Assembly: GCA_031262285.1 (NCBI GenBank)
Contig: JAISHZ010000028.1
Coordinates: 1-13,912, forward strand
Reading direction: 5' to 3'
Source of the DNA: Lachnospiraceae bacterium
GTDB lineage: Bacteria; Bacillota_A; Clostridia; Lachnospirales; Lachnospiraceae
DNA: 13,912 nt
How positions within the stretch are numbered: position 1 is the first letter of the stretch; every line of letters begins with the position of its first letter. A program made the position numbers and the translations under genes. Shown in pieces: positions 1 through 8,800 of this stretch. Under the pieces are notes generated by a model that was not told the DNA's origin, searched no databases, and saw only the letters and a program-made list of their open reading frames with translations.

Positions 1-918
1 CCGGACGGTAATACGTATATGAGCGTTACACTTGCTACACAAACAAGTGAACGTGACGGCATCGTAACCAACGGGGGCGTTTTAACATCAGCCTATCCGG
101 ATGGAACTGTATTTGGATATTCTTTCAAAGCGAAATTGCTTCAAGAAAGTACAAATGCGGATATTCATTTTAATGCCATTGCGATTTGGGACAGCGACTA
201 CTGGCCGCAACAAGTGATGTCTTATACGCAAGACGCGGTCGATTTCACCAGTGAATGGCAAGAAGTGACCGGAACATTTACAGTAACACTGAATACATCT
301 CTTGACGAAGGCGACCCGGGGATATCTTCCATGCAAATGGGTTTCTTCCCTTCAGCCAATTCTTCTTTCGGCGTAGATGATTTAGAAATCTGGGTGATTG
401 AAGAAGGTGGAAACGCTGAAGCTCCGTCAGAACCTTTTGTGACAGTTGACTTTGAAGCAGGGCAGGATAGCGGCTACTGGAACAATGGAAACGGAGTAAA
501 AGATAGTGGTACAGATGCGGACGGCAATAAGTATATGAGCGTTACACTTGCAGCAGCGGATAGCGAGCGTGACGGTACAGTAACCGATGCGAGCGCATTA
601 TTAGCCTATCCAGATGGAACTGTTTTTGGATACTCTTTCAAAGCGAAGTTACTTCAAGAAAGTACCAATGCGAATATTCATTTTAATGCCATTGCGATTT
701 GGGATAGTGACTATTGGCCGCAACAAGTGATGTCTTATACACAAGACACGGTCAATTTCACCAGTGAATGGCAAGAAGTGACCGGAACTTTTACAGTTGC
801 ACTGGATACCACTCAAGATGAAGGCGACGAAGGGATATTTTCTATACAAATGGGTTTCTTCCTTACAGCCAATTCTTCTTTCGGTGTAGATGACTTGGAG
901 ATCTGGGTGGTTAACGGG
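1..918 (+). repeat. Tandem duplicated N-terminal binding module within the xylanase gene
   Basis: Two copies of a roughly 160-residue module lie head to tail, offset by 513-516 bp; the first is cut by the window edge. Over the core (103-285 against 616-798) I count about 13 differences in about 183 bases, roughly 93% identity, mostly at third codon positions. Each copy contains HFNAIAIWDSDYWPQQ and ends with SSFGVDDLEIWV. The high DNA identity points to recent duplication or gene conversion. More copies may lie upstream. Confidence 0.85.
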
Positions 919-3900
919 GAAGCTGGCGGCGACGACGGCGGCGACGATGCTGCTGAAGAACCGGAAGGGGAAAAAGTCGGTGACAACCTCTTAACGAATC
1001 CCAGCTTTGAATTAGGAGCTGAGGGTTGGAGCGCGACCGGTGAGGAAGCAACGCTGACAATCCTCAATGATTCCTCCGAAGCTTCCGAAGGGGAGTACTA
1101 TGCATATATCAGCGGGCGAACTGCTAACTGGAACAGCATTGTACAAAATATCACATCGGTGATTAGCGCAGGTGGATTAGGCAAATCCTATTATGTAGCT
1201 TTTGACGTGAAGTTATCCTCTGATTATACAGATGACGGTGTGACGAGACGAGCAGTTAATTTTAGGACAACAAGGCAAGATTCTACCGATGCAGATGACA
1301 TTGCGGATGACGATGATAACCATTACGATGTAGATATGCAGGGTGGTAGTATTTCAGCTACGGCGAATGCGAATACTTGGACGAAAGTCAAAGGTGTGAT
1401 TACACCATTCTGGTCGGGAGATTTGGTGACATATGAGTTCAAGATGACAGAACAACCCAATAATCCTTTGACCGATGGCACTTACGGTTCATATTATGTA
1501 GATAACGCAGAGCTGTACGAATTTGAACTTCCAACCGTTGAGATTCAAACAGATATTCCCAAACTATACGAAGCCTTTAACAACACATCCACCAATCCGA
1601 ATGCGGTAGCAGGATTTGGATATGGCGGTAATGCAGGTGTCGCTCTTGAGCCGAATGCGTTAGGGAATGCCGCAATCATGGAGTTGGTGACCCATCATTA
1701 CAACAACATTACACTCGGTAACCAGTTTAAACAAGATTCCCTTTTGGGACAAAACTATACCCCGAGCGCAGTTCCCGATCCCAATACCGCAGATGGCTTT
1801 TATCCCGCATTGAGTTTTAACAGTGCGAAAACGGTCTTGGACTGGGTGAAAGACTACAACGCAGCCAATGATGGAGCGGATATCCAATTCAGAGGTCACG
1901 TACTGGTATGGCACAGTCAAGCCAGAACTTGGTTCTTTAGGGAAGGGTATTCTGCTGACGGCGCATATGTTTCCCCGGAAGTGATGAATGCCAGATTAGA
2001 GTACTACATCAAAACGGTATTTGAATACTTGGAAGCAAATGACTATGCAGATATGTTCTATGCTTGGGACGTTGTCAATGAAGCGATTAACGACAGCGGA
2101 ACAGGTCTTCGTCAACAGGGCGATTGGTGGAATGTATACCGAAGCAACGAATTCATCCTCAAAGCTTTCGAATATGCAAACCTCTATGCACCGGACAACA
2201 TTAAATTGTTCTACAACGACTACAACGACACCACCCCCAGTAAAGTAGCGGATATCGTAGAGTTGCTGGAGGCAGTGGAAGCAATGGAAGGCGTACCCGG
2301 CGTTAGCGGCACCAGAATTGACGGTATGGGTATGCAGGGACATTATGATATTGATAATCCCAACGCACAGCAATTTAAAGACGCAGCAATTGCATATCAG
2401 AACGCACTCGATCCGACGGATGAGATTCAGATCACCGAGTTGGATATGAAAGCGACGAGAACTTTGTCAAGCAACGGAAATGCAGCCATTTTGGCAGCGG
2501 AGCATGAAAAACAAGGTCAGCAATACGCAAGTCTTTACAATGCAATTCGTGAATTGGTTGCCGAAGGCGAAGCCAATATCACCAATATCGTTTTCTGGGG
2601 AACGCATGATGCAGATTCTTGGCTCAGAAATCCCAATCTTTCCGGGATTGGCGGTTCCGGAGACGGTAGAGAAGTATATCCGTTACCATTTGATGACAAT
2701 ATGCAAGCAAAACCTGCATACTGGGCATTTGTAAACCAAGGGATGCTCGCACCGGCTATTCAATCTGTTACCATAACGGAGAGTGCTGATGGCTCCTACC
2801 CCGGCGCACAGACCTATCAAATTGGTAATGTTGCTACCTTTGAACCTATCTGGGATGCGACAGGAATAAAAGTCAAAGTAACTGTACAAGATGCAACCAA
2901 TGACGCGAACGATAGTGTGACATTATACATTGATGACGGATCTATCCAAACTGTTAGCGTAAACCGCAGTGAGGCAACAGAGATTGATGGCGGATACGAA
3001 GCGATCCTTAGCATGGATAAAGCAGGATTAGCGGTCACATCTTCCATGAAATTGGATGTGCAAGTCACAAATAATAACGTAATCACATCATTCAATGACA
3101 TCAGAAATCTGCAAGCTGACGAAAGCGACTACTATGCGATAGGAACCTGTAAACCGTTCACCGTGATCTATACAGGAACTCCTACGATAGATGGCGCATC
3201 AGACAGTGCATGGGACGTAGCACCTGTCGTACCGTTTACGATCAATAAGAACGACGGCGGAACATTGTCAGCCAGTGCCGAAGCCCAATTGTTGTGGGAT
3301 GAAGAGTATTTGTATATCTTAGCAACGGTTACAGATGATGAATTGGACAAATCCGGGACATCCGGCGGTGCTCATCTGCAAGATTCCGTGGAAATCTTCC
3401 TAGATGAGAACAACCACAAGTCCGGTACGTATGAAGCGGATGATGTTCAATATCGAATCAACTATGATAACGAAGCATCCTTTAACCCCGAAACTTGGAA
3501 CACAGATAACCTAGACTTTACCGTTGTAGTAACCGATACTGGTTATGTGGTAGAAGCAGCTATCAAGTGGACCCAAATCACACCGCAACCCGGAAGCTTC
3601 ATTGGTCTGGAAATGCAAATCAATGATACTGCCGACGGAGTAAGACTCGGTACTGCCAGCTGGTTTGATAATACCGGAGACGGTTGGAGTTCACCGGAAG
3701 TGTTCGGTACAGCCATGTTAGCATATACACCTGCAGATCCGATCCCTGCTCCGGAACCGACTCCAGACCCGGAACCGACACCCGACCCGGAACCGACCCC
3801 TGACCCGGAACCGACACCTGACCCGGAACCGACACCCGACCCGGAACCGGCCCCCGATCCGGGACCGGCGCCGTCAACAGGACCAGAATCGACACCAGGA

Positions 3901-4461
3901 CAGAGCGACGACCTTGGCGAGGATATGAACGAAACTCCTCAGACATTCCTACCCAGAGGGGAAGATGGCAATCCGAATCAACATGGTATGGTAGCTGCAT
4001 ATGGGGAAGTGACCCTACCGGATGGTTCCAAAGCGATCGTAGATTTGAAGCCAATCTCAGCAGACACCAAGCAAGATGCCAGAGAGTACGCTGAATCAGT
4101 GACGAGCAGTGAACCATTTGCTTTCGTGGATGTCATAGTACCAGGTTATAACGGCGGAAACATTACGATTAAATTCAATTTATACGATATTTATGCGAAT
4201 GATATGATCGTTGTATTCCATCTCAAACCGGACGGAACATGGGAGACCATTATTCCCGACAAGATTGAAGATGGAGCTGTCACAGTAACCTTTACATCCC
4301 TATCACCCGTAGTGTTCAGCAAGCTTTCTGCACCAAGCACTGCACAAAGTCCGAAGACCTACGACAACGGTGTGAGACCTACCGTAGTGATCTTCCTTGT
4401 AGGATTCCTATGCATAGGCACCATCTGTATGACATGGGCACGTAAGAAAAGCAAAAAGTAA
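1..4461 (+). CDS. Multidomain cell-surface endo-1,4-beta-xylanase (GH10), 5' end missing
   Basis: Secreted endo-xylanase that cuts the xylan backbone outside the cell. The frame is open from base 1, and the first codons (PDGNTYM) align with the second N-terminal repeat, so the gene begins upstream; the ATG at 19 is internal. Visible order: two carbohydrate-binding-like repeats (1-408, 436-918), an acidic Gly/Asp linker, CBM22 (about 982-1530, NPSFE and SGRTANWN motifs), GH10 (about 1550-2745), two CBM9-like modules (about 2770-3130, weaker; 3160-3725), a Pro/Glu/Thr linker, a beta-rich module (about 3930-4320), then SPKTYDNG, a hydrophobic segment and an RKKSKK tail. GH10 active-site features are present: the acid/base Glu in WDVVNEA (2080-2082), the nucleophile Glu in ITELDM (2437-2439), GHVLVWH, QGHYD, and two Trp eight residues apart in FWGTHDADSW. 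The signal peptide must lie upstream. The family assignment is firm; the nature of the N-terminal repeats (CBM4/9/22-like fold) is inferred. Confidence 0.95.
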   Translation, partial: PDGNTYMSVTLATQTSERDGIVTNGGVLTSAYPDGTVFGYSFKAKLLQESTNADIHFNAIAIWDSDYWPQQVMSYTQDAVDFTSEWQEVTGTFTVTLNTSLDEGDPGISSMQMGFFPSANSSFGVDDLEIWVIEEGGNAEAPSEPFVTVDFEAGQDSGYWNNGNGVKDSGTDADGNKYMSVTLAAADSERDGTVTDASALLAYPDGTVFGYSFKAKLLQESTNANIHFNAIAIWDSDYWPQQVMSYTQDTVNFTSEWQEVTGTFTVALDTTQDEGDEGIFSIQMGFFLTANSSFGVDDLEIWVVNGEAGGDDGGDDAAEEPEGEKVGDNLLTNPSFELGAEGWSATGEEATLTILNDSSEASEGEYYAYISGRTANWNSIVQNITSVISAGGLGKSYYVAFDVKLSSDYTDDGVTRRAVNFRTTRQDSTDADDIADDDDNHYDVDMQGGSISATANANTWTKVKGVITPFWSGDLVTYEFKMTEQPNNPLTDGTYGSYYVDNAELYEFELPTVEIQTDIPKLYEAFNNTSTNPNAVAGFGYGGNAGVALEPNALGNAAIMELVTHHYNNITLGNQFKQDSLLGQNYTPSAVPDPNTADGFYPALSFNSAKTVLDWVKDYNAANDGADIQFRGHVLVWHSQARTWFFREGYSADGAYVSPEVMNARLEYYIKTVFEYLEANDYADMFYAWDVVNEAINDSGTGLRQQGDWWNVYRSNEFILKAFEYANLYAPDNIKLFYNDYNDTTPSKVADIVELLEAVEAMEGVPGVSGTRIDGMGMQGHYDIDNPNAQQFKDAAIAYQNALDPTDEIQITELDMKATRTLSSNGNAAILAAEHEKQGQQYASLYNAIRELVAEGEANITNIVFWGTHDADSWLRNPNLSGIGGSGDGREVYPLPFDDNMQAKPAYWAFVNQGMLAPAIQSVTITESADGSYPGAQTYQIGNVATFEPIWDATGIKVKVTVQDATNDANDSVTLYIDDGSIQTVSVNRSEATEIDGGYEAILSMDKAGLAVTSSMKLDVQVTNNNVITSFNDIRNLQADESDYYAIGTCKPFTVIYTGTPTIDGASDSAWDVAPVVPFTINKNDGGTLSASAEAQLLWDEEYLYILATVTDDELDKSGTSGGAHLQDSVEIFLDENNHKSGTYEADDVQYRINYDNEASFNPETWNTDNLDFTVVVTDTGYVVEAAIKWTQITPQPGSFIGLEMQINDTADGVRLGTASWFDNTGDGWSSPEVFGTAMLAYTPADPIPAPEPTPDPEPTPDPEPTPDPEPTPDPEPTPDPEPAPDPGPAPSTGPESTPGQSDDLGEDMNETPQTFLPRGEDGNPNQHGMVAAYGEVTLPDGSKAIVDLKPISADTKQDAREYAESVTSSEPFAFVDVIVPGYNGGNITIKFNLYDIYANDMIVVFHLKPDGTWETIIPDKIEDGAVTVTFTSLSPVVFSKLSAPSTAQSPKTYDNGVRPTVVIFLVGFLCIGTICMTWARKKSKK
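3751..3876 (+). repeat. 18-bp minisatellite encoding a PEPTPD linker
   Basis: Seven consecutive 18-bp units with consensus CCGGAACCGACACCCGAC begin at 3751, 3769, 3787, 3805, 3823, 3841 and 3859. The first five encode PEPTPD, the sixth PEPAPD and the seventh a decayed PGPAPS. The array forms a rigid, acidic, proline-rich spacer between the CBM9 module and the C-terminal module, as is typical of extracellular glycanases. Because each unit is a whole number of codons, copy-number changes would alter linker length without a frameshift. Confidence 0.9.
4348..4461 (+). other. Sortase-type sorting-signal-like C terminus (SPKTY variant)
   Basis: The last 37 codons of the xylanase encode SPKTYDNG, a hydrophobic stretch of about 19 residues and a basic RKKSKK tail. 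That is the three-part plan of a cell-wall sorting signal. Clostridial sortases often use SPKTG or NPKTG-like motifs; here the Gly after Thr is Tyr. The segment could instead be a plain C-terminal membrane anchor. No sortase gene is visible in the window. Confidence 0.6.
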
Positions 4462-4470
4462 ATCCAACAC

Positions 4471-4505
4471 CCCCCGGAGTAACCTCTCCGGGGGTTTTCT
4501 TTTTT
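4471..4505 (+). terminator. Rho-independent terminator of the xylanase gene
   Basis: A perfect 9-bp stem, CCCCCGGAG (4471-4479) with CTCCGGGGG (4486-4494), has a 6-nt loop (TAACCT) and is followed directly by a T-rich tract (TTTTCTTTTTT, 4495-4505). It begins 9 nt after the xylanase stop codon and separates that transcript from carAB. Confidence 0.95.
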
Positions 4506-4520
4506 GAATACTATCGCGTC

Positions 4521-4549
4521 TTGTCAGTAAAAATATCCTATGCTATAAT
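4521..4549 (+). promoter_or_regulatory. Sigma-A type promoter of carAB (extended -10)
   Basis: The -35 box TTGTCA (4521-4526) and the -10 box TATAAT (4544-4549) are separated by 17 nt, with a TG at 4541-4542 giving an extended -10 (TGCTATAAT). Transcription should start near 4556, leaving a leader of about 95 nt before carA. No anti-terminator/terminator pair of the PyrR attenuator kind is evident in that leader. Confidence 0.85.
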
Positions 4550-4587
4550 ACCCAAAGCAAAAACCGACAAATCACCAAAGAACTATT

Positions 4588-4602
4588 CCCCCCCTTTTTT
4601 TT
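4588..4602 (+). other. C7T8 homopolymer tract in the carAB leader
   Basis: Seven C are followed directly by eight T, about 33-47 nt after the predicted transcription start and 48 nt before the carA ATG. No GC-rich hairpin precedes the T run, so it is not an ordinary intrinsic terminator. A small GGCA/TGCC hairpin (4626-4629 with 4633-4636) lies between this tract and the carA ribosome binding site. Confidence 0.6.
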
Positions 4603-4641
4603 CATTACAACTAAACGCACAAGAGGGCAGACTGCCGGATC

Positions 4642-4645
4642 GGAG
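4642..4645 (+). promoter_or_regulatory. carA ribosome binding site that decides the start
   Basis: GGAG at 4642-4645 lies 5 nt before ATG 4651. The in-frame GTG at 4645 overlaps this site and has no well-placed site of its own, so ATG 4651 is preferred. Confidence 0.7.
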
Positions 4646-4650
4646 TGTTC

Positions 4651-5889
4651 ATGAAAGCGTTTTTGATTCTTGAAGACCAAACAGTCTTTACCGGCGTTCA
4701 TATCGGAGCGCTTCGGGAAGTGATCAGCGAAATCGTATTTAATACTTCAATGGCGGGATACCTGGAAGTTTTGACAGACCCTTCCTACGCAGGACAAGCA
4801 GTATGTATGACATACCCGCTAATCGGCAATTATGGTATCTGCAAAGACGACATGGAATCCCAAAGACCTTGGCCGGATGGCTTTCTAGTAAGGGAACTCT
4901 CCCGAATCTCCAGCAACTTTCGCGCAGACGGTGAAATAGAACAATACCTCATCGAAAACGGAATCCCCGGTATCGCGGGCATTGATACCAGAAGATTGAC
5001 GAAGATCCTTCGAGAAAAAGGTACCATGAATGGCATGATTACCACCAATGCCAATTTTTCTATGCAAGAAGTAATCCCTCTCCTGCAAGCCTACCGCAGT
5101 GAGAGAGTGGTCGAAAAAGTAAGCTGCGCAAGAAAATATCAAGTCCCCCCATCCCTTGCTCTTGAAGCAAATGGACCGCTCAGCGGAATGGCGAGATTTG
5201 ACAAAGAAGCTTACGAGAATGGCGTTCGTGAAATGCGCCCATCCATGGTTAAGACCCTTACAGGGCAAAAAGCGGACGGTACACCGATGAAGATTGCTCT
5301 GATGGATTTTGGTGCGAAGCGCAATATTGTGACGTCGCTGACCACCAGAGGCTGTATGGTGACTGTATATCCATCTTGGACGAGCGCCGAGGAAATCTTG
5401 GCAGAGAAACCGGACGGTATCATGCTTAGCAATGGTCCGGGTGACCCATCAGAATGTACGACGATTATCAGAGAAATACGAAAACTAGCGCAAAGCGATA
5501 TCCCTATTTTTGCGATCTGCCTAGGACATCAACTCATGGCACTGGCAATGGGTGCCAAAACCCACAAACTCAAATACGGTCATCGCGGCGGTAATCATCC
5601 CGTGAAAGATCTACAAACCGGCAGAGTATACATTTCATCGCAAAATCACGGTTATGTGGTCGATACCACACAATTAGATTCCTCTGTCGCAGTTCCATCT
5701 TTTCAAAACGTGAATGACGGAACCAATGAAGGTCTAGCCTACCAAAATAAATCTATTTTTACCGTACAGTTTCATCCGGAAGCTTGCCCGGGACCTCAAG
5801 ATTCCGGCTTCTTATTTGATCGGTTCCTATATGCGATAAAACAGCAGCGGATGTGTGAGATGACAAAGGAGGAGCCGATATGCCCCTAA
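4651..5889 (+). CDS. carA: Carbamoyl-phosphate synthase small (glutaminase) subunit
   Basis: Hydrolyses glutamine and channels ammonia to CarB for making carbamoyl phosphate, the precursor of pyrimidines and arginine, in the cytoplasm. The N-terminal CarA domain (about 1-155; FNTSMAGYLEVLTDPSYAGQ) is followed by a class I glutamine amidotransferase domain (213 to about 400). The nucleophile is Cys290 in AICLGHQ, with His375 and Glu377 in FHPEA; the SNGPGDPSEC and GHRGGNHPV motifs are intact. At 412 residues it is longer than the usual 360-380, because about 53 residues (160-212) separate the two domains. The stop overlaps carB by 10 bp, implying translational coupling. An in-frame GTG at 4645 is the alternative start. 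Confidence 0.97.
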   Translation: MKAFLILEDQTVFTGVHIGALREVISEIVFNTSMAGYLEVLTDPSYAGQAVCMTYPLIGNYGICKDDMESQRPWPDGFLVRELSRISSNFRADGEIEQYLIENGIPGIAGIDTRRLTKILREKGTMNGMITTNANFSMQEVIPLLQAYRSERVVEKVSCARKYQVPPSLALEANGPLSGMARFDKEAYENGVREMRPSMVKTLTGQKADGTPMKIALMDFGAKRNIVTSLTTRGCMVTVYPSWTSAEEILAEKPDGIMLSNGPGDPSECTTIIREIRKLAQSDIPIFAICLGHQLMALAMGAKTHKLKYGHRGGNHPVKDLQTGRVYISSQNHGYVVDTTQLDSSVAVPSFQNVNDGTNEGLAYQNKSIFTVQFHPEACPGPQDSGFLFDRFLYAIKQQRMCEMTKEEPICP

Positions 5890-8800
5890 ATCCAAATGTA
5901 AAGCGTGTCATGGTGATCGGATCAGGTCCGATCGTAATCGGACAGGCGGCGGAATTTGATTACGCGGGAACACAGGCGTGTCGTGCACTCAAAGAAGAAG
6001 GTGTGGAGGTCATTCTGGTCAATTCCAACCCTGCCACTATCATGACAGACAGAAATATCGCTGACAAAGTGTATATTGAGCCTCTCGTCACCAAAGTATT
6101 GGAACAGATTATTGAAACAGAAAAACCCGACAGTATACTGCCTACCCTTGGCGGACAAGCGGGGCTCAATCTGGGCATGGAATTGGAAGAGTCCGGTTTC
6201 TTGGCGGCACATGGAGTCAAGCTTCTGGGTACGACGGCAGCCACCATCCGCAACGCAGAAGGTCGGCAAGAATTCAAAGATTTAATGGAACGCATTCAAG
6301 AACCGTGCGCCGCTTCCTGTGTGGTGGACAATATTTCGGATGGGATCGCTTTTACCGAAACGATAGGCTACCCGGTGGTGCTTCGACCGGCGTATACATT
6401 GGGTGGTTCCGGTGGTGGTATCGCATATGATCGAAGAGAATTGGAAAAGATTCTGGAGAATGGGTTACGGTTGTCGCGCGTCGGTCAAGTATTGGTCGAG
6501 CGGTGTATCGCCGGATGGAAAGAAATCGAATACGAAGTGATGCGAGATAGTGCCGGGAACTGTATCACCGTCTGCAATATGGAAAACATTGATCCGGTTG
6601 GAGTGCATACAGGCGACAGTATCGTCGTGGCGCCATCCCAGACACTTTCGGACAAAGAATACCAAATGCTGCGTTCTTCCGCACTCAAGATCATTGATGA
6701 ATTGCAAATCACAGGAGGATGTAACGTACAGTTTGCGCTGCATCCTACGAGCTTTGAATATTGTGTCATAGAAGTGAATCCCAGAGTCAGTCGCTCATCG
6801 GCATTGGCTTCTAAAGCGACCGGATATCCGATCGCGAAAGTGGCGGCGAAAATCGCTTTGGGTTATACCTTAGATGAGATCCAAAATGCGATTACGAAGA
6901 AGACCTACGCTAGTTTTGAACCGACATTGGATTATTGCGTAGTTAAAATTCCCAGACTACCGTTTGATAAATTTATCACAGCAAAGCGTACGCTTACGAC
7001 CCAGATGAAAGCGACGGGTGAAGTCATGAGTATCGCGGACAGCTTTGAAGGGGCGTTAATGAAAGCGATTCGTTCGCTGGAACAACACGTTGACAGTCTA
7101 TTGAGCTATGATTTTCGCGATGATACGAACATTGAATTGCAAAGGAAGCTAAAAATCGTTGATGATCAACGTATTTATGCGATTGCAGAAGGGATTCGCA
7201 GAGGATTTACCTATCAAGAGATTTTTGAACTAACCAGTATTGATCCATGGTTTATCGATAAGATTGCAATTTTGGTAGAAATGGAAGACGCGCTTTCACA
7301 CAAACCACTCACCAAAGAATTATTAAAAGAAGCGAAACGGTTGGAGTTTCCGGATGCAGTCATCGCCAAATTGTGCGGGATAACGCAAGAAGAAATTCGT
7401 GCCAAAAGAGAGGAATACGACATTCATCCGATTTACAAAATGGTTGACACCTGCGCCGCTGAATTTGAAGCACAAACGCCTTACTATTACTCCGTTTACC
7501 CGGCATTGTATGACGATGTACAAGAATGTGAAGCCAAACAATCCTGTTCGGAGCAAGAGACCGCGCCGAACAAGGTGTTGGTCTTAGGTTCGGGTCCGAT
7601 TCGCATCGGACAAGGGATCGAATTTGATTACTGCTGTGTTCACGCGACTTGGGCATTTTCGCAAGAAGGCTATGAAACGATCATCATCAATAACAATCCG
7701 GAAACAGTCAGTACCGATTTTGATATTGCAGATAAGCTTTATTTTGAACCTCTCACGGCGGAGGATGTCGAGAGTATTGTCAAGACAGAGGGACTTTCTA
7801 CCATCTACGGCGCAGTGGTACAATTCGGCGGACAGACTGCGATCAAGTTGACCAAGAGTCTGATGGAAATGGGGGTTCCGATCTTGGGAACCAAAGCAGA
7901 AGACGTGGATGCAGCGGAAGATAGAGAGTTATTTGATAAAATATTAGAGCAAACGCAGATCCCGCGTGCGGCAGGCGGTACCGTCTATACTGCGAAAGAA
8001 GCCAAGGAAGTCGCCAATCGCTTGGGTTATCCGGTTCTGGTGCGCCCCTCATATGTGCTTGGCGGGCAGGGGATGCAGATCGCGATTTGCGACGAAGACA
8101 TCGAAGAATTCATGGAGATCATCAATCGTATCGCGCAAGATCACCCCATCTTGGTGGATAAATATCTACAAGGCAAAGAGATCGAAGTGGACGCGGTCTG
8201 CGACGGGGAAGACATCTTGATTCCCGGTATTATGGAACACATTGAGCGCTCCGGCGTTCATTCCGGCGATAGTATCTCTGTTTATCCGGCACCGACCATT
8301 AGTATGCAAGTGAAAGAAAAAATCGCGGAGTACTCTCGACGACTGGCGCAAGCGCTTCATGTGAAGGGGTTGATCAACATCCAGTTTATCGGTGTGGGAG
8401 AGGATGTTTATGTGATCGAAGTCAACCCAAGATCTTCCAGAACAGTGCCCTATATCAGTAAGGTAACGGGGATACCCATCGTAGATCTGGCGACGCAAGT
8501 CATTTTAGGGAAAACCATTCGAACGCTGGGATATACACCGGGATTACAACCAGAGAGTCCCTATTTTGCAATCAAGATGCCGGTATTTTCTTTTGAAAAA
8601 ATCAGGGGAGCGGAGATCAGTTTGGGACCCGAGATGAAATCGACCGGGGAATGTTTGGGGATCGCAGTTGATTTTAAAGAAGCCTTGTTCAAAGCATTTT
8701 TGGGTGCGGGAGTCAATTTACCCAAACACAAAAATATGATCATTACCGTAAAAGATTCAGACAAAGAGGAAGCTTGTGCGATCGCGAAACGCTTTGAAGC

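Noticed and set aside
1996..2373. A - strand frame of 125 codons opposite the GH10 domain.
   Set aside because: The GH10 catalytic domain on + is unmistakable; the opposite frame shows no family features.
3751..3876. Regular short repeats that might suggest a CRISPR array.
   Set aside because: The units are contiguous with no spacers and are in-frame codons of a proline-rich linker.
3620..4117. A 165-codon open frame on the - strand opposite the xylanase linker.
   Set aside because: It is the mirror of the PEPTPD repeat, which keeps several frames open. The + strand domains are clear, and the - frame has low-complexity VPGQGSV-type content and no recognisable domain.
4588..4610. The T8 run as an intrinsic terminator upstream of carA.
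   Set aside because: No stable GC-rich stem precedes it; the sequence before it is A-rich and unstructured.
4885..5268. A - strand frame of 127 codons opposite carA.
   Set aside because: It is a shadow of carA, with no ribosome binding site or recognised motif.
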